Source: Indolivaga alginatilytica
GTDB lineage: Bacteria; Bacteroidota; Bacteroidia; Bacteroidales; Dysgonomonadaceae
Reading direction: 5' to 3'
Length of the DNA: 64,000 bases
Assembly (NCBI RefSeq): GCF_003201355.1
Contig: NZ_QICL01000021.1
Span: 1 to 64,000 of the forward strand
A program made the position numbers and the translations under genes. Shown here piece after piece: positions 27,211-37,003 of the stretch; the first letter of the stretch is position 1; the number at the start of each line of letters is the position of its first letter. Under the pieces are notes generated by a model that was not told where the DNA came from, ran no database searches, and saw nothing but the letters and a program-made list of their open reading frames with translations.

Positions 27211-28488
27211 ATGTTTAAAGAAAGCTTTTACAATTTCTATATACCCAAAAACGACAGTATTCTGTATTTTAATGGTATAACCTGTTCTAATTTTATCGTC
27301 ACTAAATCAGAACATCAAAAGCTTCAAGAATTGTTCGAAGATGCCATCGACTTTGAAATAAATTATCCTTCCATATTTAATCAGTTTGTAAAATGGGGAT
27401 TCTTATTCGATGACAGTACTGACGAAATCGATACAATACGCTTCCGTCATAGAATGGCAACTATCGACTCTAAAGATTATAGTTTGGTTATCAATGCTGC
27501 ACTCAAAGAAGATAACACCGATCAAAAAAAATGCAATTGCCATAACAACCCGGTCGGGCATATGTCTGATGAGACGGTTAATAAAGTCATAAACCATATT
27601 CTGTATATGGTCAATAAAAAAAGAATAACCAGTTTATTAATCATATGGGCTGGTTCCGATCCGTTAGAACACTTAGAAAAAGTGATCTATCCGATCTCCC
27701 AATTTGCCCAATCTATTTGTAATAAAAATAGTATAAAATTTAAGAATCATATTAATACTAGTTTATCAGATATCAATATTAGTATTATTCCTAAATTAAT
27801 TGAGATTGAATTAAATAATATCCAGATTTCATATAATAATACAAATACTACCCATGATGATATAGCTCTTCAAAAAGAAATTAAAAATAAGATTCCTACT
27901 TTATATGAAACTTTAGACGACCCTACTATAAACTTAGACATAAAAGGCGCTATATCCGATAATACCAAAGCCCTTATAGATGGAATTCAACAAAAATATA
28001 CGAATCGCTTAGTAATAAACTATGGTAAATCAGCACAAGTAATCCAAAATATAGAAAGTAAAAAAAGGCAGCAGAAAAAATTGAGAACCCAATGCAGACC
28101 AAAAGATATATTCTCCGTTAAGCCACATTATAAATGCAATTCCGACAGGATGTATCATGCCAGTATTAACTTCGATGGAAAAGTTTATTCCTGTATAAAT
28201 CGTGATTATTCTGATATGTATGTTTTCGGAGAAGTAAATGAACATGGAGAAATAAAATATAACAACGAAAAATTAAAGCAAAAATTATCTAAACCCCCAT
28301 TCGAAAACCCCATGTGTTTAGCTTGTAAATATCTCCCCATGTGCCTTGGCCCTTGTTCCCAGAAAATAATGGAGACACATAAAGACGCATTAGAAAGTGC
28401 TTGCATATTAAACTACGTTGATATCGACCCCGAAGCTTTTATATTAAATCTTTATGAGGAAAAATTAAAACAAAATAATAATGTCTAA
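27211..28488 (+). CDS. Pseudo-radical-SAM protein with intact SPASM domain
   Basis: 425 aa. The C-terminal part fits the SPASM auxiliary-cluster pattern exactly: C309, G323-x4-C328, C369-x2-C372-x5-C378-x3-C382, and C398. The N-terminal half aligns in order with a radical SAM barrel, but where the CxxxCxxC cluster loop should be (about 96-112) it has only C108 and C110 in KKCNCHNN, and the GGEP-type SAM loop reads WAGSDP (146-151). It therefore should not bind the catalytic 4Fe-4S cluster or cleave SAM. I recall a described family of 'pseudo-rSAM protein, GG-Bacteroidales system' (TIGR04150) that fits. It probably binds or presents the precursor to another enzyme. Residues 180-260 are unusually Asn/Ile-rich and AT-biased. 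Confidence 0.8.
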   Translation: MFKESFYNFYIPKNDSILYFNGITCSNFIVTKSEHQKLQELFEDAIDFEINYPSIFNQFVKWGFLFDDSTDEIDTIRFRHRMATIDSKDYSLVINAALKEDNTDQKKCNCHNNPVGHMSDETVNKVINHILYMVNKKRITSLLIIWAGSDPLEHLEKVIYPISQFAQSICNKNSIKFKNHINTSLSDINISIIPKLIEIELNNIQISYNNTNTTHDDIALQKEIKNKIPTLYETLDDPTINLDIKGAISDNTKALIDGIQQKYTNRLVINYGKSAQVIQNIESKKRQQKKLRTQCRPKDIFSVKPHYKCNSDRMYHASINFDGKVYSCINRDYSDMYVFGEVNEHGEIKYNNEKLKQKLSKPPFENPMCLACKYLPMCLGPCSQKIMETHKDALESACILNYVDIDPEAFILNLYEEKLKQNNNV

Positions 28489-28567
28489 TCTTTTTATTAA
28501 AAAACAGACATTATTTTCTATATATATCCATATTTTATGATTTTATGATCTGAAACGTTTTAAATAA

Positions 28568-30142
<1,575 letters not shown>

Positions 30143-30145
30143 TTT

Positions 30146-30180
30146 AAGGTCTAAGACCTTTTTATCGATTGGGTAAGCAT
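30146..30180 (+). repeat. Dispersed AAGGTCT palindrome with conserved flank
   Basis: AAGGTCTAAGACCTT at 30146-30160 followed by TTTATCGATTGGGTAAGCAT. It is one of about eight copies in the window. Just after guaB it could also act as a short terminator (6-bp stem then T-run). Confidence 0.7.
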
Positions 30181-30285
30181 AGTTAATGAGTTACGGGTAG
30201 ACAGGTACGAACAGATGTAAGGTAACTGATAACTATTGACTGATTTATAAATAATACAATACATTAAATTTTTTCTATTATTTAA

Positions 30286-30330
30286 AATAAACAAGAGGTT
30301 TCAAATTAAATTTGAAACCTCTTGTTTATT
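30286..30330. terminator. 45-bp near-perfect palindrome, probable terminator
   Basis: Two 22-bp arms separated by one base: the left arm is AATAAACAAGAGGTTTCAAATT and the right arm is its exact reverse complement. A T-rich tract follows. It lies 143 bp after guaB and 286 bp before the next gene on the same strand. Confidence 0.75.
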
Positions 30331-30616
30331 TTGCAGCATCCCTCCGACTGCCCAAATGGGAGGAGAAAACGCCCTCGCAGACGAAGACCGGGGCGAGGTC
30401 TATTCTATCTAGAATTTAAGTTTTCATTCGAATTTATCAAAAATAGAAACTATAAATGTCTTTATTCATATTATATAAGTTATAAATACTTTCTAAATAA
30501 TATATTTAACAATAGTTTCTTTGTATTTTTTAAATTAGTTTTGCATCCGAAGGATTTATAATCAGAACATATATAGTAGAACTAACATATCCTATAACAA
30601 ACAGACTACATCAATT
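30331..30616. other. Intergenic region with a GC-rich island
   Basis: About 70 bp at 30334-30402 is far more GC-rich than its surroundings and contains the stem CCTCGC/GCGAGG and a CTCC/GGAG pair. It looks like a leftover structured repeat rather than a gene. The rest is AT-rich. TAGTTTTG at 30536-30543 matches the -7 promoter box and may drive the following glycosyltransferase gene. Confidence 0.45.
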
Positions 30617-32191
30617 ATGAATTTTCAAAACCGGTTATCAGCTTTTTGTTCATCTACAAAAAGAATGACAAGTATCATGATTGCCTTAATGGCCTTCTCT
30701 TTATTCCTTTTCATTAGTGCTTACAACGATTCGTTTGTTTTTGACGAGGCTTATTCAATGGCTATGATACAACATTCATATTCGGAGATATGGAATATTA
30801 CCGCTGCCGATGTTCATCCCCCACTCTATTATTATATGTTGAAAAGCTTTACCCTTCTATTTGGAAATTCTTTATTGACTCTTAGAATATTTTCGACATT
30901 AGGAGTGCTAGGCGTTTTTATGTTAGGAATGATTTCCATTCGCCGATATTTCGGAGCAAGTGTAGCCCTTGTCTTTATAGTAATAATCACATTACTACCT
31001 GTAACACAATATCTGGCAGACGAAATACGGATGTATTCATGGACCATGTTTTTCACATTGGCAAATGCCATAGCAGCTTATAAGGTATTTAGAAATTCGA
31101 CCCTGCTAAATAATTTAGTTTTACTACTCATGGCTCTTTGTGCTTCCTATACTCATTATTATTCGCTAATGGGTACGGCAACCATATTTGGAATATTATT
31201 ATTCTTTTTAATTATCAACAAGAGACAAACAGGTTACACCATAGGCGCTATTATTTTATTTATAATTGGTTACAGCATTTGGATTCCCGAGTTAATCAAT
31301 CAAGTAACAGCCGTTAATCACAGTTACTGGATTACAGGACTTACGCTAAAGGACCTTTTACTTTTCACCTATTATCTGTTCTCTCCTAAAGAACCTACAC
31401 ACCCTTATACTATATTTACACTTCCGGTAATGGCGGTAGCATTATCATTTATGTTATTGCTTATAATTGCTATAGCCGGAGTCACCATAAAAGAATATAA
31501 AAAGCTGAATAGAACGAAAACAATTACAGCTTTGACATTTATGGCCGTATTCTTCATTCCTGTTATTTCTGCCATTTTTATATCTTATGTGATGAAACCT
31601 ATTATAATTCCCCGATATATGACCTGCTTATTAGGTTGCTTGGTTTTGGGAATATCTATATTACTGGTTGAATTGTATGAATCAGGAGAAAAAAGAATCA
31701 GAACACTCCTGTTAACGAGCATATTTATGCTCTCTGTACTTTCTGTAGCGCGCTTCTTTTCGGAAAAACAACATATGGAGGAAACCAACAAAGAGTACTA
31801 CGAAATAGAGAAGTATTTTAAAGGAAAAAACACCGAAAAGACTGTCTTTATCTCCACGTTCAGTGCTTGCGGATGGTTGGGTATGTTATCTATAATGTAT
31901 CCAAGCCCGAATAATTTATATTTGGTTTACAGTGAAAAGAAAACGCCAGTCAGCTACAAGCCATTTAAATTAATAGAAGTAAATACCTTACCTAAAGATT
32001 TTGACTTCCATTATACCCAATCGTTCGACGAAAATATGGAACAAACGAAAATCAATAATCATTTTATGAATGGGGTAAAAGCCGATTATCTTATTGAAGA
32101 TTCATTAATACAAATAACACATCCCCAAAAATTTGAAGGAAAAGAAATTTACCTGATGAAAACGATACATAGAGAAAAAGAAAAACAATAA
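30617..32191 (+). CDS. GT39/ArnT-like membrane glycosyltransferase (copy 1)
   Basis: GT-C fold integral membrane enzyme of the PMT_2/ArnT-like group, which uses a polyprenyl-phosphate sugar on the periplasmic side. The first helix is at about 18-36, followed by the catalytic loop FDEAYSMAM, with the acidic pair D43/E44, and the second conserved loop ADVHPPLYYYMLK (64-76). About 10-12 hydrophobic helices follow to residue 390, then a soluble periplasmic domain. It is a paralogue of the gene at 35534-37003, with the same loops and SPKEPTHPYTIF. Acceptor unknown; surface glycan or protein glycosylation are both possible. Confidence 0.82.
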   Translation: MNFQNRLSAFCSSTKRMTSIMIALMAFSLFLFISAYNDSFVFDEAYSMAMIQHSYSEIWNITAADVHPPLYYYMLKSFTLLFGNSLLTLRIFSTLGVLGVFMLGMISIRRYFGASVALVFIVIITLLPVTQYLADEIRMYSWTMFFTLANAIAAYKVFRNSTLLNNLVLLLMALCASYTHYYSLMGTATIFGILLFFLIINKRQTGYTIGAIILFIIGYSIWIPELINQVTAVNHSYWITGLTLKDLLLFTYYLFSPKEPTHPYTIFTLPVMAVALSFMLLLIIAIAGVTIKEYKKLNRTKTITALTFMAVFFIPVISAIFISYVMKPIIIPRYMTCLLGCLVLGISILLVELYESGEKRIRTLLLTSIFMLSVLSVARFFSEKQHMEETNKEYYEIEKYFKGKNTEKTVFISTFSACGWLGMLSIMYPSPNNLYLVYSEKKTPVSYKPFKLIEVNTLPKDFDFHYTQSFDENMEQTKINNHFMNGVKADYLIEDSLIQITHPQKFEGKEIYLMKTIHREKEKQ

Positions 32192-32200
32192 ATATCATTA

Positions 32201-32230
32201 TTTATTTCCCGTTACTTATTTGTATTTTTG
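32201..32230 (+). promoter_or_regulatory. Candidate promoter of cysS
   Basis: TATTTTTG at 32223-32230 matches TAnnTTTG, with TTTA at 32201-32204 near the -33 position. The cysS start lies 93 bp downstream, leaving room for the hairpin in the leader. Confidence 0.5.
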
Positions 32231-32250
32231 CGGGGTAAAAAGGTCTTCTA

Positions 32251-32284
32251 ATTAAGAAATAAGTTTGAAACCTTATTTCTTAAT
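32251..32284 (+). promoter_or_regulatory. Hairpin in the cysS leader
   Basis: ATTAAGAAATAAG (32251-32263) pairs perfectly with CTTATTTCTTAAT (32272-32284) across an 8-base loop. It is not followed by a T-run, so it is not a clear terminator. It lies between the candidate promoter and the cysS ATG and may affect expression. Confidence 0.5.
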
Positions 32285-32322
32285 TTGGTAACAGATATTC
32301 AACATTATTTAATATCCGGTAT

Positions 32323-33798
32323 ATGGAACAAAAATTAGTGATTTACAACACACTTAAGAGAGAAAAAGAAGTTTTTGAACCACTTCATGCTCCCCATGTA
32401 GGGATGTATGTTTGCGGGCCTACAGTATATGGTGACGCTCACTTAGGGCATACCCGTCCTGCCATAACTTTCGATCTGTTGTTCCGTTACCTGACTCACA
32501 TAGGTTATAAGGTAAGATATGTACGCAACATTACAGATGTAGGACATCTTGAAAATGATGCGGACGAGGGTGAAGATAAAGTCGCAAAAAAGGCACGATT
32601 AGAAGAACTTGAACCTATGGAAGTAGTACAATATTACACCAACAAATACCACAAGGCAATGGACGATCTCAATGTATTGTCTCCATCCATAGAGCCTCAT
32701 GCTTCGGGTCATATTATAGAACAGATCGAAACAATTCAGGAAATACTGAAAAACGGATATGCTTATGAAAGCAACGGATCTGTCTATTTTGATGTGGTGA
32801 AATACAACAAAGATCATAACTACGGAATATTATCTCACAGAAATATAGAAGAGATGCTCAACACCACCCGTGAATTGGACGGGCAGAATGAGAAACGCAG
32901 CAAAGTGGATTTTGCCCTGTGGAAAAAGGCATCACCGGAACATATTATGCGATGGGCTTCTCCCTGGAGTGATGGATTCCCCGGATGGCATATAGAATGT
33001 TCATCTATGAGTATGAAATATTTAGGAACAGAATTCGACATTCATGGAGGTGGGCTTGATCTTATGTTTCCACATCATGAATGCGAAATAGCACAGAATA
33101 CAGCTGCCGAAAAGAAGCAGGTAGTAAAATACTGGATGCATAATAATATGATAACCATTGGTGGTCAGAAAATGGGAAAATCGTTAGGCAATTTTATTAC
33201 ACTTGACGACTTTTTCGCAGGTACACACACATTACTTTCTCAACCTTTCTCTCCGATGACTATACGTTTCTTTATTCTACAGGCACACTATCGCAGTACT
33301 GTAGATTTTAGTAACGAAGCCTTATTGGCATCAGAAAAAGGTTTAAGCAGGTTACTTGACGCCTATGCCAGAATTGAGAGAATACCCGTATCGGAGACTT
33401 CGTCGGCAGATATAAACCTAATACGTCAAAAATGTTATGATGCATTGAATGACGATCTGAATTCGGCAATCGTAATCTCTTATCTGTTTGATATCGCCAC
33501 AACTATAAATTCGGCCATAGGAGGAACAATAAGCCTTACTCGAGCTGATATTAATGAGATAAAAGATTTGTTTGATACCTTCTTATTCCAGATCTTAGGA
33601 ATCAAGAACGAAGCAAACTCAAACCAAAACGGACAAGAAGCATTTGGTAAGGCTGTAGATTTACTTCTTCAAATACGTGATGAAGCCAAAACAAATAAAG
33701 ATTGGGCAACTTCTGATAAAATTCGTAATGAACTGAATAAAATCGGATTCGATATAAAAGACGGCAAAGACGGTGCTGAATGGAAATTAAAGTCATAA
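32323..33798 (+). CDS. cysS: Cysteinyl-tRNA synthetase
   Basis: Class I aminoacyl-tRNA synthetase that charges tRNA-Cys. The HIGH-type motif is HLGH at 40-43 in [16 protein letters not shown], and the KMSKS-type motif is KMGKS at 283-287. The zinc ligands that give cysteine selectivity are all present: C31, C226 (HIECSSM), H251 and E255 (FPHHECE). The C-terminal DALR-type helical domain is complete at 491 aa. It is a single-gene unit with a terminator directly after it. Confidence 0.96.
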   Translation: MEQKLVIYNTLKREKEVFEPLHAPHVGMYVCGPTVYGDAHLGHTRPAITFDLLFRYLTHIGYKVRYVRNITDVGHLENDADEGEDKVAKKARLEELEPMEVVQYYTNKYHKAMDDLNVLSPSIEPHASGHIIEQIETIQEILKNGYAYESNGSVYFDVVKYNKDHNYGILSHRNIEEMLNTTRELDGQNEKRSKVDFALWKKASPEHIMRWASPWSDGFPGWHIECSSMSMKYLGTEFDIHGGGLDLMFPHHECEIAQNTAAEKKQVVKYWMHNNMITIGGQKMGKSLGNFITLDDFFAGTHTLLSQPFSPMTIRFFILQAHYRSTVDFSNEALLASEKGLSRLLDAYARIERIPVSETSSADINLIRQKCYDALNDDLNSAIVISYLFDIATTINSAIGGTISLTRADINEIKDLFDTFLFQILGIKNEANSNQNGQEAFGKAVDLLLQIRDEAKTNKDWATSDKIRNELNKIGFDIKDGKDGAEWKLKS

Positions 33799-33820
33799 AC
33801 AAACTATATCAATTTATACG

Positions 33821-33854
33821 AATGTCCTTAGCCGGTAGCTAAGGACATTTTTAT
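33821..33854 (+). terminator. Terminator after cysS
   Basis: AATGTCCTTAGC pairs with GCTAAGGACATT over a 5-base loop, followed by TTTATTA. It starts 23 bp after the cysS stop. Confidence 0.88.
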
Positions 33855-34002
33855 TACCCTATTTTGAGGATCGAAACACAAAATGTGTAGAAAAATATTT
33901 CATCATCAATTACAATGAAAATCTATAACAAGCAATCTACTTATCTGTATATTTGCTTCCGAAAAATGAGAATAGGGTCTTCGTATCATTATATACTTAA
34001 TG

Positions 34003-34515
34003 CCAATCAGTAGTTGAATAGGTGGTAATAAACGCTCTTTCTTTCTGACGCACCCTATCGGGTTTGTCTTTCATTTTGCCTTGATGCAAAATGAAACAAA
34101 AGATCAAGACTGTGTCTCCTTGCCCGACCCGATAAGTGTTTGAAAGCGAAAACAAAAAATTACTTTCTTGATTGATTTCTTTTTGTTTTTTACGCTTTCT
34201 TCCCACATCGGGTACCCCGTGCAACCGCCAAGGTCGGAGAGCCTGACGGGCGTAAGCAAAGCCGACGTTTACTTCGGGGGTGAGGCATCCGTTCAACGAA
34301 GCAGTCGATAAGAATAAAATGTAAAGAGTCCGATAGGACGGCTTATTTTATTCTTAACGGCAAGTTGCTAACGGATCACACCCGTAAGTGGTCGGCACAG
34401 ACTTTTTGGTTCCTTTTGCGGCTTTGGGCAAAAGGAACACAAGCAATCTGTGATTGCGCGTAGGATAAATAACTTAAAAGAGCCTTTTATATAATTCAAC
34501 TACGGATTCGCATAA
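34003..34515. repeat. Multi-hairpin intergenic repeat element, copy 1
   Basis: About 510 bp that is homologous to 50103-50514. Both start CCAATCAGTAGTTGAAT and end TACGGATTCGCATAA. Two hairpins are shared: TTTCATTTTGC/GCAAAATGAAA (34069-34096) and GTTCCTTTTGC/GCAAAAGGAAC (34409-34438). This copy also has an extra block of about 130 bp with a TAAGAATAAAAT/ATTTTATTCTTA inverted repeat. The element is more GC-rich than its surroundings. Short open frames in it on the - strand are not convincing genes. Confidence 0.85.
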
Positions 34516-34534
34516 CTAATAGATTAATAAATGT

Positions 34535-35239
34535 ATGACTGCAAAAGATATACAGAAACAACTCGAACAGGTATTCTCTCCTGAGAAAAGAGACTTCTTA
34601 CCCTATTTCTTTAAAACAGGAAAAGGACAATACGGAGAAGGGGATAAATTTATCGGAGTAGTAGTGCCCGATATTCGAAAAATAGCCAAAGCCAATAAAA
34701 CGCTTTCATTCGATGAAGTTACCAAATTATTGAATAACGAATATCACGAATGCAGAATGTGCGCTTTGTTCATACTGATTGAACAATACAAAAAGTCGAA
34801 AGAAGAAGATAAAAAGCTTTTAGTTGATTTTTACCTCACTCATTCACATCGTATCAATAATTGGGATTTAGTTGATCTGAGTGCCAAAGATATTCTCGGA
34901 GAATATTTATTGGATAAGAAAGACCGAAGTATTCTATATAAACTCGCAAAAAGCGATTTATTATGGGATCAACGTATTGCCGTAATAGCGACTCATGCGT
35001 TTATCAAAAAGAACGATTTTAACGACATTCTTCGCCTGTCAGAAGAACTTTTACCCCATAAGCACGACCTCATGCACAAAGCAACAGGATGGATGCTGCG
35101 TGAAGCCGGAAAAAGGGATAAAAAGGTACTGCTTGATTTTCTTGATAAACATTACCGAAAAATGCCCCGAACCATGCTAAGGTATTCAATCGAAAAACTT
35201 ACGCCCGAAGAAAAAGCATATTATATGAAAAAGGATTAA
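34535..35239 (+). CDS. DNA alkylation repair protein (AlkD-like HEAT repeats)
   Basis: 234-aa all-helical protein of the AlkC/AlkD alkyl-base glycosylase superfamily, which removes N3/N7-alkylated purines. Family blocks include the start KDIQKQLEQ, KFIGVVVPDIRKIAK (46-60), HECRMCALFILIEQY, INNWDLVDLSA, WDQRIAVIATHAFI, and HKATGWMLREAGKR. The product probably scans DNA without base flipping as in AlkD. It is a single gene after a repeat element. Confidence 0.87.
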   Translation: MTAKDIQKQLEQVFSPEKRDFLPYFFKTGKGQYGEGDKFIGVVVPDIRKIAKANKTLSFDEVTKLLNNEYHECRMCALFILIEQYKKSKEEDKKLLVDFYLTHSHRINNWDLVDLSAKDILGEYLLDKKDRSILYKLAKSDLLWDQRIAVIATHAFIKKNDFNDILRLSEELLPHKHDLMHKATGWMLREAGKRDKKVLLDFLDKHYRKMPRTMLRYSIEKLTPEEKAYYMKKD

Positions 35240-35533
35240 GCAGGGTTCAGTACCTTCTGTCCTTAAGTTGTACTTAATATAAATTATTACAGTGATAAAT
35301 TATACCTTTTCGCAAAACAATAACCTGTTAAATATAGTTTAAATAGCATCTCAATAAACGTTGTAAGGTCGCAGGCCTTTTTATCCAATTGGATTAGCCG
35401 TTTATCGTGATTCGGCATAGTTCAAGTAAACTTGACTCTGCTCTCACTGCTTTAAACGTTACTTTGGCCGGACATAATAACCGGAGATAATTATGCTGAT
35501 AAATCATCGCATTAAATAGTTAGAATTACTTAT
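35240..35533. other. Intergenic region with dispersed repeat pieces
   Basis: No gene seen. It holds AAGGTCGCAGGCCTT at 35365-35379, a variant of the dispersed AAGGTCT repeat in which both arms changed together, followed by TTTATCCAATTGGATTAGCC. About 85 bp later comes a second piece, CTTTGGCCGGACATAAT (35463-35479), which matches the conserved flank of the same repeat family. Confidence 0.5.
35365..35379 (+). repeat. Dispersed AAGGTCT-type palindrome, variant arms
   Basis: AAGGTCGCAGGCCTT: both half-sites differ from the common form (AGGTCG/AGGCCT), yet a short inverted repeat and the T-run after it are kept. Confidence 0.6.
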
Positions 35534-37003
35534 ATGAAACTTACAAAAAATATAAATAGACTGGCAACCTTAGGATTTATTCTTATCGGATTTCTCTGCC
35601 TATTATATAATAACTTTATCAACCGGACATTCTGGTACGATGAAGCATATACGATAGCAATAGTGCAGTATTCGTTTTCTGATATTTGGAAGATTACGGC
35701 TATCGATGTGCATCCTCCGCTTTATTATTTCATGCTGAAAATATTTACCGGAATATTTGGAGATTCGTTATTCACCATGCGAATATTCTCTAATCTCGGA
35801 ATAATGGCTTGCTGTATTCTCGGAATATTTCCCATAAAGCGTTTATTCGGAGAAAAGGTGGCATTTACATTTATACTCCTTATGGTATTGATGCCTGTTA
35901 ATCAGTATTTGGGAGTAGAGATAAGAATGTATTCATGGGCTATGTTCTTTGTATTGGCATGCTCGGTATATGGTTACGAAACATTTCAGAAAAAAACGCT
36001 TATATGCTATTCTAAAATGACATTCTTCGCAATCTGTGCAGCCTATACCCATTACTATGCATTGATCGCTATTTTTTCCATATTTCTTATATTGATTATC
36101 TATCTGTTAGGAAGAAGAAGGACTATCGTCAGACCTCTTCTTTTTGCTATTATCTTATTACTGGCTTATATCCCCTGGATACCCGTACTTGCTTCACAAC
36201 TGTACAGTGTCCACCAAAATTTTTGGGTTGAAATTCCCACCCCGAAAGATATACTGTTGTTTTCTTATTATTTCTTTTCACCGAAAGAACCATCACATCC
36301 TTATACCATCTTTTCGATATGGACAATGTCAACCGCATTATTAATCACTTTAGGGTTAATATTCAGTGCAATCATTCTTACCATACGCTTGCACCTCGGA
36401 GATAAATCGAATAAAAGGCTAAAATCGGCATCTTATTTCATTTTTATTTTCGTCTCCACAATAATCATTACCTTTGCAGTAACATTTATAATAAAACCAA
36501 TCAGCGTTCCGCGTTATGCAAGTTGTATGCTTGGCTCTCTGATTTTGGGGATATCCATTTATGGTGTCCAATTATATAAGACAAAAGCAAAACCGATTAT
36601 AATAGCTATTATCATAATGCTTGCTGTTCTAAGTGTTGCCCGCTTTTTCTCAGAAAGAGAATACTATATATCTCAAAACAAGGAATTCGCCGAAATAAAA
36701 TCATTTATTCAATCAAAAGATATGCCTTTGAAGGTAATAGCTCCTTTACAATCGTACCCGAGTTTGGCTAAATTATCGATGATTGCACCTAAAAAAGAAT
36801 ATCTGTTGCTTTCTCCGGATGATAATACAAATTATTTACCATTCGAGATTAAGAAAAAGGAACAGCTTCCAAGTATAGGTCAATTCATACTTGTTCAATC
36901 TGTCGGTGATTCGACACTATTATCCGATGATTTTACTATAAAAAAGAAATTAGAACAAAAAGAAATTATTATTAGCCTGATAGAGGCTACACCAAAGAAT
37001 TAA
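35534..37003 (+). CDS. GT39/ArnT-like membrane glycosyltransferase (copy 2)
   Basis: Paralogue of the gene at 30617-32191 with the same GT-C layout: catalytic loop YDEAYTIAI with D36/E37, IDVHPPLYYFMLK (57-69), SPKEPSHPYTIFS and the late block VLSVARFFSER. About 10-12 hydrophobic helices precede a short soluble tail. Like its partner it should use a polyprenyl-linked sugar in the periplasm. It is directly followed by an M16 protease gene, with the ATG touching its stop codon, so the two are likely cotranscribed. Confidence 0.82.
   Translation: MKLTKNINRLATLGFILIGFLCLLYNNFINRTFWYDEAYTIAIVQYSFSDIWKITAIDVHPPLYYFMLKIFTGIFGDSLFTMRIFSNLGIMACCILGIFPIKRLFGEKVAFTFILLMVLMPVNQYLGVEIRMYSWAMFFVLACSVYGYETFQKKTLICYSKMTFFAICAAYTHYYALIAIFSIFLILIIYLLGRRRTIVRPLLFAIILLLAYIPWIPVLASQLYSVHQNFWVEIPTPKDILLFSYYFFSPKEPSHPYTIFSIWTMSTALLITLGLIFSAIILTIRLHLGDKSNKRLKSASYFIFIFVSTIIITFAVTFIIKPISVPRYASCMLGSLILGISIYGVQLYKTKAKPIIIAIIIMLAVLSVARFFSEREYYISQNKEFAEIKSFIQSKDMPLKVIAPLQSYPSLAKLSMIAPKKEYLLLSPDDNTNYLPFEIKKKEQLPSIGQFILVQSVGDSTLLSDDFTIKKKLEQKEIIISLIEATPKN

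Noticed and set aside
30322-30561. 79-codon + strand frame
   Set aside because: It begins inside the 45-bp palindrome, runs through a GC-rich repeat and then pure AT-rich spacer; the reading is low-complexity with no family features.
33997-34296. 99-codon - strand frame in the multi-hairpin element (and the 121-codon frame at 50133-50498)
   Set aside because: Both lie inside the two repeat copies; similar wording reflects DNA homology, and the hairpins explain the conservation better than coding does.
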